DNA of 64,000 nt, from the NCBI GenBank assembly GCA_000697355.1, contig JNEN01001241.1, positions 124,001 through 188,000 of the forward strand. Reading direction: 5' to 3'. Under the pieces are notes generated by a model, which was given only the letters and a program-made list of their open reading frames with translations, ran no database searches and had not been told where the DNA came from. This document shows positions 11,214-22,438 of the stretch, piece by piece (position 1 is the stretch's first letter; each line of letters opens with the position of its first letter). Position numbers and translations under genes: made by a program. This DNA comes from Syncephalastrum monosporum B8922. Its lineage: Eukaryota; Mucoromycota; Mucoromycetes; Mucorales; Syncephalastraceae.

Positions 11214-13392
11214 CTATGGTAGGAGGAAGTGTGCAGCGTATGAATTATTTGCCGTGACATCGATCCTGCAGAATGACCCTGTCTGGGACTATTTCTCCCC
11301 AAATGGGAAATATTCATGTTAGGAAAAAAGGGATATCTATTTCCCTTTTTCATATCAGAGCCATGATGACTTCTTTTCATCATCCTTCCTGTTGTACACC
11401 GTCGTGTGCTCCTCGCACTGTAATTTCCCGCAAGTGAATTTTAAAGGAAATTGATGGTTCACACAAGGGATATTTAATTACACAAGCACTTTGACTGCCT
11501 CCCGTCAAGAGAGCGCTAAAAGCGGGGTTTCAGAGATCCTTTTCAGTTGTGGCACCAAACGTATTTGGGTCCAAGCCGATCCTTCCGTTGGGACAATTTT
11601 GCATTCATTTCTTCTCTGTTTGTGTGTGTGGATGGTATGCATGTGCTACCTATCAGCGATGCACTCCACCATTGTAGGTTGTACGTTTTACCGTTATCGC
11701 TGGTTAAATAATTACAGCGAGACATACAGCAGAAATACTTGGCCAGCTTCGGGGAAAAGTTTTCCATTTCCAGATATAGGCACTGATCGCAGAAATGATC
11801 TGCCTGCTTTTAGCTCACATTTGGAAAGACGTGTTCCAGTTTGTTCTATCCCTGACTGTCATATGTGTGAACATTTCTCTTGTCCTTTTCGCCATGAGCA
11901 GCACAGAGAAACATAGCTGCGCAAATCTAACTACAATTGTTTGTACACATATTCTCACACCTATGTGTTGCTGCCTAGGAAGATAAACACCATGCAACGC
12001 GATGCTTCTTTGCTCCTACCAGCGGTTATCGTTTCAGAGGAGAGCGCATGCGGAATAAAAGAAACCAACGTCAGCGCGTAAAATGAGAATTGAGGTTATA
12101 TAAGCCGGACAAAAATTGAAGTGGATGATAAACTTGACAGGTCGCCGCGTGGAATTTGTTAGTTTGGGTTATGACGCAGCACCTCCGCCAATATAGATGT
12201 ACGTGTCTTATCGTGATAGAGTTAGTCCAATTGCCGCACATATCATATGACTGCTCGATTAATAAGTCACAACAATCTGCTAGTGAGCATGTCCATGATG
12301 CCTCGGTTAGTCAATTTCACTGTCGCATTCTCAAATATTCTGCCCCTGATAAACTCGTGGCAATGGAAGAAGATAGTAAAATAGACCTTCTTGTAAACTT
12401 ACAGTCAATGAATGGACCACGTCATTCGAAAAATGGATAACGCATGTATATGTGTTTCTATGAAGACTTTGATGTCTGCGATTTCTGACAGAGCACACGA
12501 TAAAGCAACTGGGGCATTGGAAGAAAGATTGCCATCTGCAGCCCACGGTTGCAGTCATACAGTAATTGTTTGGTTGAGATTTTCAGTGCACTTCGAAAAG
12601 CTGGTAGTGCACTCATCTGGTCCGGCTGATGATTACGGTGTATTCGCAAGGCTGCTTTACTGTGATTTCGTTACCTGGACTGCGGTGTCAGCAATCGCCT
12701 TCAGGTCCAAGCGAGCGTAGTATTGGGTAGGCGCTGAGAAATGACAACTCAAGACATATTCAATATGGGAGTGGACCAGGTACTTAGAAGCATTCCAATA
12801 GTATCGAAAAAAAAAAAAAACATGTAATAGCGTCTGCCATATATTAATCTCGCGTGCCTTTGAGAAAAGACACAGTGTCTAAACAGAAGTAACGTCAGAT
12901 CATCACATCAGTCATATTACGTGCGTGCTTATATACTAGTTTTCGGAACACAGGATGAAAAGGCGTTCTATTGTGTGCTTCTGTGGACTTCTCAGAGAAC
13001 AGGCCATCGTGAAAAATTCACACCAGTGTGATCGAGCCGCTAAGCCAAAACCCGATGATGATCTCAAGGCTGTACCACGAAGGCTGTCATAGAGACTGTC
13101 AGAACATAAGTCACGAAATGAAGTGTAGACTCAAGCTGCCTTATTGCTGATTGTGTGAATAATATAATATATGACACTAGGTGCGATGCAAACCCCCCAC
13201 CTGCTATCTCCCTCTCTCTCAGTGTTGACCTGTTTACCACTGTTCTTGATACTCATTCGAGGTCATCCACCGCCCTTAGATATGGTGTGTGCTTTAGAAA
13301 GGCTCAAATTCAAACAAAGGTAATGGTGAACTACGCGGTCTCGAGCCAATTTTTGCGTCGAGTGAATGGATGGTTGGCACATGCGTGGCAGC

Positions 13393-13870
13393 GGGCTTCA
13401 AAAGCAGTAAAGTTTTGCATGGAGCGGATAAAAATCTCTTCCTGGCCAGGATAAACCTAATGCTAGCCAGGACACGTCAGTACGAGCCAGGTTAAAAGCA
13501 CTTGGACCCAAGCAAGATTGAAGTTCAGGTCCTTTCTAGGGGCAGAGGGATGACAATGGCGATGGTGCGGTACTTTGCAGTCCTTGGAAATGGAATGATT
13601 ATAGCTGATGCACCCCTTCCTCTAGTTTCCATCTCCATCATGAAATGGGGAGGTCGTTTCCAATGCCCGAAGACAGTGTGCAAGAAGCCGATACCTTCTC
13701 CATACATGTAAGAAAAAGCACCCTGGCACTGCTCTCACGTTTTCCATAACTGACGAGATACCAACGCAAGAAACTACGCGCTAGAGAAGCCGATCGGGAG
13801 GATTTCACGTACGCCCGCGGCTGTCACAAGGCACTGAAGTTGGGTCATGAACCGAAAATGACACGTGCGG
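13393..13870 (+). repeat. Dispersed element, copy A (degenerate)
   Basis: Aligns by eye with 15836-16440: shared blocks include 'aaaagcagtaaag', 'aaagcacttgg', 'ccatctccatcatgaaa' versus 'catttccatcatgaaaa', 'ccttctccataca' and 'aactacgcgc'. This copy carries about 55 extra bases near 13440-13495 and is interrupted by stops. In the shared part both copies encode related peptides, for example KKLRAREADRE here and KKLRAEEKQTE in copy B, so the ancestor was probably protein-coding. Family unknown; a transposon remnant is my guess. Confidence 0.5.
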
Positions 13871-15835
13871 TGCAATGCGTCATGGAGTCGGGTCCATAGA
13901 AGAGTTCTTGAGCAAGGAAATAGGTAAGTCTGAGAGAAATCAATAATTGCTACACACACACACAATGACATTAACAGAGTGTGTGCCAAGATGCCATTCG
14001 AAAGCAAGACTGTCACGTCACCGATGAATTGCCGCATTCAGATTTGTGACCAAGGCGACGACGTGAAATGCAGCTCTACCACCCGTCCCAGCTCTGGAGA
14101 TGCTCGCGTCCAGCTTCACCAAATGTTTCGCAACTCGTCATTGCCCGCGCTGCTGGAAAAGAACGGCGACTAGGAGCCTGATGAAGAAGTCCTGACTTTA
14201 TTGAACATGATTTTTGCGGCTGGCTGCTCCTCTTCACGGTATCGTGTCCCTGGTTTGCGGTGCTTTGATTCTGGATCGTGTTGCTGTTTTTGTCCTCGTG
14301 GCGGAGGCGTATGCCTGATCAAAAGCAGTGGATATCCATGGCGAAACAAGTTCGAAATTCGTTCCACTTCCTTCCACGAGTAACGCTGCCTACGAGGAAG
14401 CCGATGGCGGCAGCTTGAAGCTTCGATGAACTGATACTTGAACATGAACATTTTGGCGATCATGGCTGCGCGCATGGAACAAAAAACACGTGTGGACATT
14501 GGCCCTGAGACATCCGTTGATGTCCATGAAAATCCGACCTACCTTGGCTCGGATTTCCTTCCGAAAAACGGCGGTGGACAAGTTCCTAGAAGCCATGAAG
14601 AACAAAGTGCACACGCTTTCAAGGCTAATCTTTGCGCTGCGACAGCTCGTTTCAGGTTTTGGCGACGCGAGTACATTTCTGGCCCTCCGTGCTGCGCATG
14701 AGGAGTTATCCACAGACCAGATGTTGCCAACCACAGTGTTCACTTTGTGCACCATGCCGCATTCAGGGTACGGATCGTCTCCAATGTCCACATCGAAACT
14801 GACACCTTGGCTCCTACAAGTTCTTGGTATATCACGCTTGTTCGATCTCCACACTCCTGATATCACATGTGCCATGACTGCATACCTTGCAGTAAAGATA
14901 GTCAAATATCGAAAAGTCACCTGGAAAATGCGCTTCCGCGGCGTCCGAAAAGCTTGCAAAGTTTGTCAAGAACCTGGAAGAATCACGTTCGCGGCGACCA
15001 AATTTGCAATCACTTGTGCTTGGGAGCATTCTGGACTTTACGTTCCTAGCAGACCTTACAAGCCAAGGAATTGCAAGCAGCAACAAGAACGTCGCAAGCA
15101 CTGTTATATCTCATCTGAACGATCTGTATGGCCAACGTCACATGGATTGATCAGAGTATACACGTACACGGATACTGCACTGATTTGTAGATAGGGACAG
15201 TGGGAATCTCCTTAATTCATTCATGCGCGTCACTAGTTAGATGACGAGGCCTATATTTTGTAAATTCTTTCCAGTTATGGATCACACTTTAAAGAATATT
15301 TATATAGTCCTTATAGCTGAAGATAAACACCAGCATTCTTACATATTCTGAATCAGGTCTGCCGTAGCACTTGTCCACTAGTTCAGATAGGCGTTGGAAC
15401 TAATATAAGATAAAGCTGGACTGGGCTAGTTGGAAGCCATGGCCACTAACTGCAAGCGACCAGTCTGAGAGCAAGAAATAATACTGAAATCAAACAGATC
15501 TCGAAAAGAAACACCCTTGACCAAGGACGGACAGTATTGCGGCGTACGCGCAGACCGCTACATGTAATGGGGCATAAAAGGAACATATAATGATAGATAG
15601 TCGAAATGGACTATCTACAGCACGCATCGTCTTAGCTATCCTGCAAAGGTGTAATCCCAATGATGCTATCACTATGTTCTACTTCCGATCTTGTTGGGCA
15701 GCTGTAGTAAAAAGATGGATATTGACAATAATAAACCTTGGCGAAAAAGATGGCCGGGAGTAAAACCTAAATAGAATGCTTCTCTTAAAAAAATGGGCAA
15801 TTTCTGTCCCCAGTACACGGATGACGGTGGGGCAA

Positions 15836-16440
15836 TAGGCTGCAAAAGCAGTAAAGACTTACATCGAACGGATGAAAAGCACTTGGGACAAAACAAGATC
15901 GAAGTCCAGGTCTTTTATTTCTTTTCTATCATTTGCTTGCCGTGAAGTTGTCTTCCCCATGGAGGAGCAGAGGGATAACAATGAGCTTGACTCGGCTTTG
16001 GCTCCCTAGGAATCTTTTTACGATATGTATGCGAACAAGGTAGTGAGGCGTTTGAGATGGCATCTAAGTGCGGACATACAGACGGCGAACAGCACGTTTT
16101 TGAATTGCATTTTAGGGTAACTGACTTGGTGTGATATCTGCAATTATTGGAGATAGAATGGTACTAGCTGAGGCGCCCCTTTCTCCAGTCATCATTTCCA
16201 TCATGAAAATCTGAAGCTCGCTTTCGCTGTCAAATGGCAGTATGCAAGGAACCCAATGATGCCTTTGCCAACGTCGACACCTTCTCCATACACGCATGTC
16301 AAGAAGAAGCACGCTGATGCTTCTGTCAAGCCTGATGTCATATCAGCACAAAAAACTACGCGCAGAAGAAAAGCAGACCGAGAGGGTTCTCGTTTGCCAG
16401 CGGCTGCCACAAGGCACAAGCATGGATCATGAACGTTTTG
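15836..16440 (+). repeat. Dispersed element, copy B (degenerate)
   Basis: Second copy of the element at 13393. It has a section from about 15910 to 16130 not obvious in copy A. Its first 120 bases stay open in one frame, including the phrase DLHRTDEKHLGQNKIEVQV, whereas the same part of copy A has stops. Same orientation, about 2.4 kb apart. I could not identify termini or target-site duplications. Confidence 0.5.
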
Positions 16441-18732
16441 CAATCTTACCTAGCGGCTTGCTTATGGATTGTGATCTTGTGCCTTCCACATGAAGCACCA
16501 TGTATGCCGCTGCTGAAGCGCTCGCTGCTCTTCATCTGGCTGACTACTTCGCGTGAAACAAGTTAAGTATCAAGGTGTGAAATCAAACAGGCAAAATTGA
16601 CTGACGGATTTATAGTTTGCTTCCAGGAAATGGCATCGTCACCCCTTACAGGCAGCGGCTCGGTCATCTGGCATTGACGTTCTCAAGGCACTACGACCCA
16701 AATGTGCTCAAAGTCATTGACTTCAACACTGTGGTATATCCAACAGAGACGATAAAAAAAATAATGAAATTCGTAGGATGGTTTCCAAGACCAGGAAAAA
16801 GACATCCTCATTTTCTCATGCATTAGAACCTTCCCAGAAAACGGCAGTATCGGTTTCCTCGCCGTATGAATGTAGGACTCACGTGCGCACAGTGTGCTCT
16901 GTTCGTTCTAGGCCATGAACCGTCGTTACGAACGAGCAGTTATTGGGAATACCTCATCCAGGAAGACCAGTACACTGCAAGATGTATATATTTAAACATA
17001 GCATGATTAACCAGCCTACGTTCTGATTTTATTGGTCACTGATGTTAAATGCGTCTCCAATACATCTACATCCGATTACATCCGTATCGCGTCTTGCCCG
17101 CTGCCATCATTTTTAGCTACGCAAGACCTGCAAAACGACAAATTGCGGTTGGGGGACTTGATATATCGAAGGGTGGCTGCTCAAACGTAGTTTATGCAAG
17201 TTCTTTGACTGAGTGAAGAGTATACTTTGTAGAGCATAGATTTTTACTCTTGCCATTGGATGCAGCTGGTTCACTTGGAAGGCGAATTACCTTTCTGGAA
17301 AACTGTACTCCAAGACTTCTGCTGAAAGGACTATGTGTTCATTGTCTCCCTTTTTTTGTGACGTGGAATAGAAAGGTGATAGTATTTCAGACGCGCTGCG
17401 GTTGTCCTCCAATCCTGACGGGAATAAAAGCATACTATTCATGAAATGCTTTGGAGCACGTTATGTGGCAACAAAACAGACATGCGCTCAACGGACTATA
17501 TGATTTGAGCAACGGAGGCCTGTTACTTGCACCACATACACCTGTCTCCATTATGGATGAGATCGGATCGGCCTGCCAGTGTGCTTGAGCTTATATATTG
17601 TCAGCTCTTTCTTCTCAGCGCACCTGCCATGATCAGAGGTACGACAATGCTGCAACCACATATGCTTTCTGTTTAGGGTACGTGTACGACCAAATCACAT
17701 CCAGACATGAGAAAATACAGTGGCAGGACATAAAATTTGATACCGCGCGTGATTTTGCTTTAAGCACCGACTTGTAATGCACAAAATTCAATCTTCGTTG
17801 TATCTCGATCTGTGTATTAGGTGTTCCCAAACCATCTTTCGTTGTGCCTGGTCCCGAGCTATAATTTAGGTGGCTGTATACATACCACAGTATATATTGT
17901 TCTCGCATCCTTAGATTGCTCAGGGAGGTGGGCGCGCTGATCAAAGATGGGGGGTGGGGGTTTCATTTACAAGGATGTTACAGCTGCGTGTTATAATACA
18001 AGTAGGAATCTAGTCTCACCGAGTGTCATAAAGAAGAAAATAAGACGGTTCGTGTGATCAGGAGGGCCCCCCTCTCCCTTTGTGTGGACATGTAATAGGC
18101 GGCAAGTCAAATAAGTTGTCAAGGAGCCGATGTGTCACCTCACACGGTCACAAATCAGCGCACCATGAGAACCAAGCGGTAAAAGTGTAACTGTGGCTGG
18201 ATAAAAGGAAGAAATAGGGACCGACCATAGAAAAATTACAGCACTGAAGAGCTGAACGATCGCCGTCTATACTGTAAAGTACGTGTTATTCCACATGCTC
18301 TAACCCACTTTGATTGATTTTGTTCGGTGGCCTCGCTGCGCCCAGACTTCATTTCATTTGTTTCATTTGTTTTCTTCCTTTTGCACTTGGAGTGTTCTAC
18401 TACATGCTCGTGGCCCTTTTTTCTCCTTATTTCTTTTTCTCTCTCTTGATTTAACATGCTAGAAAATAGATCAGAGCCAGCCGACAACAGCTGGGCTGCG
18501 TTCTACAGCTGCTATTGCTGAGAAGTTGATGGTACCCGAAAAGTAATGCAGATATCACAAAGAGTATAGTGCTTTGCCTCGCGCCATCAACATAAGCTTT
18601 TTTTTTGTAACACTGACCAGCTGTCGGTTGTTGATCGCTTTCTCTTCCCTCCTTCTTTTTCTTTTCTCTTTATTTTTCTTTAATTCTTATTTCCACTCCT
18701 CTTCTTTTCTGTATTTTATATACTTTGGCGAT

Positions 18733-20550
18733 ATGGAATGGTCGCTGCCTCGACATTGCGACCAAAAATACGGGTGTCACTGCGACTGGAAACTCAGCGT
18801 TTACGACTGTGAGGAGTCGCATGCAATGCAAATCGTCTATATAGTCAATATCGCCTTTTCCGCTCTGGTAGCCATCGGTGGTATGTATTCTTACGTGCTC
18901 GTCCACGAACGCGTACCAATCCTTTCTTCTTAGGCATGGGTATCCTGTACAACCGTTGCGTGATGAAAGGCGGCCGGTTCTTCGACATAAATTCTGGCAA
19001 GGGCTGTTTACGGCCGAAGCCCGTCGAGTGCATGATCCTGTTGCTCACCTTTTACAACCTGTGTATGTATACACCGGCGCACCGCCACACCGCTCTTTGA
19101 TCTCCTGTTCGATATATCTCACTATGCTTATTTCCTTCTATCTTGCAGTCCGTTTGGTCTCGACAGCTATATTGGTCTGGGACGTTGCACCAGACAATAT
19201 GATGTTAAGATCATGTATGTATATTAGTTGACGTTGATTACCTGACAAACATTAACATAATTGTATACACCCAACTCGCAGGGATGTTTGAATTCCCCTG
19301 GCACTTTGGTTATGGTGCTTTTGCACTCTATCTCATTGGCATCGCACAAACATTGGGTAAGTTCATTTTTCTGTTGGATGTCTCATCTGTCAGAACCGAA
19401 AAAAAAAAAAAGAAAAATCAGCGTTCTGACATTTTTTTTTGGTTCAGCCGATGTAGGCAGACAGAAACAATAATACGCCAGGACGCATACTGAAAACGTT
19501 CACCTTCACCTCCTTTAGAGCCATAAAGCTATATCAGAAGGCTGGTTACCTTCCCCTTTGACCGTCGACATAATAGGCTGCACGATCTTTTTGGGCCCTC
19601 CGATATTAGATACGCCCGTCGTGTTGGCCTCTGGCGCTTTAGCTGCCAGCGGTAACGAACACGGGGGTCAGGCACTTATCCGAGTGCAATTCGCGCTCTG
19701 GACAATCCATTGCTGTGTTTTATCGGGTGCTGTCATGTTCTCCGGCATCCGGCTTGTGCGCATCTTGAATGGACATCTCACCAAACTCCAGGTCGATAGT
19801 CCGCGCTATTCCGCCATCAAGAATGGCACCTTCAAGGTAAATTGTACACCCATGACCTTGGTACACAAATGACCATGATCACGTGCTGTGGAACAGAATA
19901 ACCCCAGACCTGGGGTCCTCTACAGAGAAAGAAATTGACAGATGGATTTTTGTACAAACCTAGATCAATGCCGTCATGGGTATTATCACGCTGTGCTTGA
20001 TGTTATTTGCTGCACAATGTAGCTTGTACGCTATTTTGCGTGATATGATCATGACCAGTACAGCGGGTAATGTGGCGCTGGCTGTAATCTGGACATATCT
20101 GGGCCCAGCCGCCACCTTTTGCGTCGAAGTGGCCATTATATTCAAGTGAGTCATCTCGGAAGGTCACGCGATGATGTGGGGTTGTTACTCAATTTCCATC
20201 TTCTTTGTAGCCCCTCCAACTCGCCTATTATGCGACTCGGCGGCACCAGCAAGTCATCCTCGGAGGAGAAATCAAACAATGTGTACGAGACCGGCTACAC
20301 GTCTACTTGTGATCAGCAGCACACCCAAGACAACACGCTGCCCGCCATACTCAGTCGCAATGCTTTTGATGAACTCAAGCAGACTCGCATTGAAAGACAA
20401 CAGAAGGAAGCCTTCCAGCTCCGCCCCTTTAATGATACCCATATGCCGCGCCCACAGCATCACACCGATCCCCAGCATTCCTTGGCCGAGGAAACTCACG
20501 AAGATCAGCATCGAGAGAGCTCCTCGCAGGCAAGTCTCGTCCACAACTAG
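18733..20550 (+). CDS. Seven-helix membrane protein, uncharacterised
   Basis: Proposed exons: 18733-18880, 18934-19062, 19149-19214, 19282-19356, 19448-19452, 19519-19836, 19964-20145, 20211-20550; 420 aa. The short N-terminus has several Cys residues (HCDQKYGCHCDW). About seven hydrophobic helices follow: IVYIVNIAFSALVAIGGM, VECMILLLTFYNLF..., FGYGAFALYLIGIAQTL, VDIIGCTIFLGPPIL, FALWTIHCCVLSGAVMF, IITLCLMLFAA and VALAVIWTYLGPAATF. A hydrophilic tail of about 125 residues rich in Gln, His and Ser ends the protein. The fold suggests a receptor-like or Tom/THH1-like protein, but I do not recognise the family firmly. The 5-nt exon is needed to keep frame between exons 4 and 6 and is the weakest part of the model. 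The start chosen is the ATG just before the hydrophobic core; an in-frame ATG lies further upstream in a T-rich leader. Confidence 0.7.
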
Positions 20551-21230
20551 TTGACAGAAAACATTTTCAGTCCATATCCCTCGTGCATCATAAATGCAAA
20601 ACTTTTATACGTATTCAAGAAGGCATCAATGCAGAACAAGACGAAGAGACCAGGCACAACTGGGTTGAGAACAGAACAGATCAAGGGGAGAATGAGAAAA
20701 AAAACCATAATAGCGGCCCCGGCAGGGAAATAAACAAGAATCATGGGAGGCGGATCCAGCTTATTGAACAATCGTAAGTCGCGTGCCAGCAGCGTCAACC
20801 TGCCACATTTGAGATCGATTTGTCCCACATGGCAGCTGTACGTGTTGACCAGCAGCAGCGGCTTGACGTCCGACACATGCGTCACGATACCACGGATCCA
20901 AACGACCGAGCTAAGCGCCATTGACCTCACGCACCGCATGCGCCGGATCGTTCGTCAGCGGCTTAACCACCACCTCACTATCCTCTCAAATCAGACACCC
21001 TGTCTGCGTCTTGTCTTCCATTTTCTCTGCCTATCTGCAATTGGCGGGTCAGTGCGAGAGGGAAGAAGCGATCAGTCTCGTTGGCACGAAGTGGTCACGT
21101 GCTTCTTCGCGTTGGTTGATAATGGCTTCAAGGACTCGCTCCGATACCTTGCCACTATCATCCAACTCAGTTGTCACCACTTATTCGGACCGATCGGCCA
21201 CCTTTTTGCTACAGTAGCATGGCATGAAAT
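20547..21230 (-). pseudogene. Possible small minus-strand gene, interrupted
   Basis: An open frame at 20939-20547 contains VVWIRGIVTHVSD followed by LLLVNTYSCHVGQIDLKCG, with GC-rich, coding-like codon choice. Immediately upstream, in another frame, EVVVKPLTNDPAHAVREVNGA reads equally well but is cut off by TAG, and a TGA precedes it. The alternation of beta-strand-like segments recalls small OB-fold subunits (RMI2, Stn1 or Ten1 type), but this is only an impression. Either introns I cannot place, a frameshift, or a pseudogene would explain it. It lies in the same orientation just downstream of RTT109. Confidence 0.3.
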
Positions 21231-21288
21231 GGCGAGTTATATATTAAAATGATGATACAATGGTTTAGACACTGTTCAAAGCATTGCA

Positions 21289-22347
21289 TTAGGCTTTCTT
21301 CCGCCGTACAGAAAGCACATTGGCCAAATCGTTTGGTGCTTTCCGCTTGAGTTCCGGCTGGGCTGGTGCAGTTGCTTTTTTGCCCGAGGTAGTAATAATG
21401 TAGGGTGCGAGATCCAGGTTTTCCCAGGTTTTGAGAAGACGTTCAGACGACTTTAGTGCATGCGCTGTATCCTCAAAACTGATTTTGTCATGCATGAGCT
21501 GATTCCAGAAGGCTACAAACGTGTCTTTCTCGAGCACTTTTGCGCTATCGTCTCTTTCGGCCTCCTTTTCTTCTGTTTGTACTGCTTTGGGCACAGAGAC
21601 AACAAAGAAAGCGGACAGTTTGCCTGCACCACATTCTTCAGAAAAACCGAGGATATCCCAGAAGGCTTTGACGGTCATGTCGTCTTCGAGCAAGTCCTTG
21701 AGCACGCGTGCCTTGGCATCGTCCGAGAAGCGCGGGATGACATCGGCTGCGTTGGCGTCGGGCGGAAACGGGCAGCCGTAAGACAGGAGCGTGTTATTTC
21801 TATCGAGGCCGACGGCGAGGCAGGCTTCGGTTCGGTCGTCGATGCCAGGAATAGACCAGTGGGCAGGCGCAGAAGAAGCAGAAAGACCGGCTAGAACTGC
21901 GTGCCACCACTGGATCAGCTGTCGGTCGGTCAAGGTGCGCTTCTGCGGGCTGGCGGAAGCAGGGAAGAGGTACTGAGGCTGGGCACGGCCAAAGACATGT
22001 ACAGTGCAGGGCGCCTTGGACGCGACATACGCCTGCACCAGTCGCTTTGCCAGGCCGGCGGGTGCGTTTGCGGTCGTGTCGACCTTGGCTATATAGACAA
22101 TCGTCTCGTTGTCGTTGTCGTTGTCGTTCTCGTTTGTGTGGGTGTATTCGTCTGCCTCCAGCCCACACACAAACTGCGTCGCGCCATGGTCTTGTGCTGC
22201 AACCAAGATCAATCGAGTGACGTGATCGTACTTCTTGCCAGGTAGCAAATCAGCTGTTTTGGATTGCCTTTGGACATTGTAAACCCGGAAAGAGTGGTCG
22301 CCCCGGAGCTCCTCGAGCTTCTCACTGAGACGCGCTCCGAAAGACAT
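21289..22347 (-). CDS. RTT109: Histone H3-K56 acetyltransferase Rtt109
   Basis: Intronless, 352 aa. In fungi Rtt109 acetylates newly made histone H3 (K56, also K9/K27) with Asf1 or Vps75 during replication-coupled nucleosome assembly. The family signature is visible: IAKVDTT with Asp90 (counterpart of yeast Asp89), RAQPQYLFP (121-129), QLIQWWHAVL with Trp147-Trp148, IPGIDD, and FSDDAKAR with Asp209-Asp210 (counterpart of the yeast FPDDPKARF segment). The C-terminus is basic (LKRKAPND, VRRKKA), typical of a nuclear protein. A short acidic NDNDNDNE run (about 75-82) interrupts the N-terminal half. I chose the ATG at 22347 because homology begins there and the upstream in-frame codons run into the ORC1 promoter. 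It is divergently paired with ORC1. Confidence 0.88.
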   Translation of the reverse strand: MSFGARLSEKLEELRGDHSFRVYNVQRQSKTADLLPGKKYDHVTRLILVAAQDHGATQFVCGLEADEYTHTNENDNDNDNETIVYIAKVDTTANAPAGLAKRLVQAYVASKAPCTVHVFGRAQPQYLFPASASPQKRTLTDRQLIQWWHAVLAGLSASSAPAHWSIPGIDDRTEACLAVGLDRNNTLLSYGCPFPPDANAADVIPRFSDDAKARVLKDLLEDDMTVKAFWDILGFSEECGAGKLSAFFVVSVPKAVQTEEKEAERDDSAKVLEKDTFVAFWNQLMHDKISFEDTAHALKSSERLLKTWENLDLAPYIITTSGKKATAPAQPELKRKAPNDLANVLSVRRKKA

Positions 22348-22438
22348 GAATAAAATAAATATTGTTCCTGTTCGCGGGCAGCCTTTTCTATTGATATTTC
22401 TATTTCTATTTCTATTCCTACTGGTCTTACCCTGTTCC
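22348..22438. promoter_or_regulatory. Compact bidirectional promoter RTT109/ORC1
   Basis: Only 91 bases separate the two divergent start codons. It holds repeated 'tatttctatttct' pyrimidine blocks. An MCB-type ACGCGT hexamer (22468-22473) lies about 30 bases inside the ORC1 coding region. Both genes act in S phase, so shared G1/S control is plausible, though the motif could be chance. Confidence 0.55.

Larger units (their letters stand above)
11086..18732. other. Long gene-poor region with repeat remnants
   Basis: About 7.6 kb with no supported intact gene. The first 220 bases hold the copy 2 promoter. Two diverged copies of one element are annotated separately (about 13393 and 15836). An open frame at 14490-15194 (234 codons, plus) and an overlapping minus frame at 14959-14390 lack recognisable domains or splice structure. 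The 3' end (18590-18730) is a T-rich leader in front of the membrane protein gene. Confidence 0.5.

Noticed and set aside
14490..15194. 234-codon plus-strand open frame
   Set aside because: No recognisable domain, no splice or promoter context, an equally long overlapping minus frame, and it sits in a repeat-bearing region. Could still be a remnant.
20743..21252. 169-codon plus-strand open frame
   Set aside because: Unnatural composition; the opposite strand has more coding-like codons.
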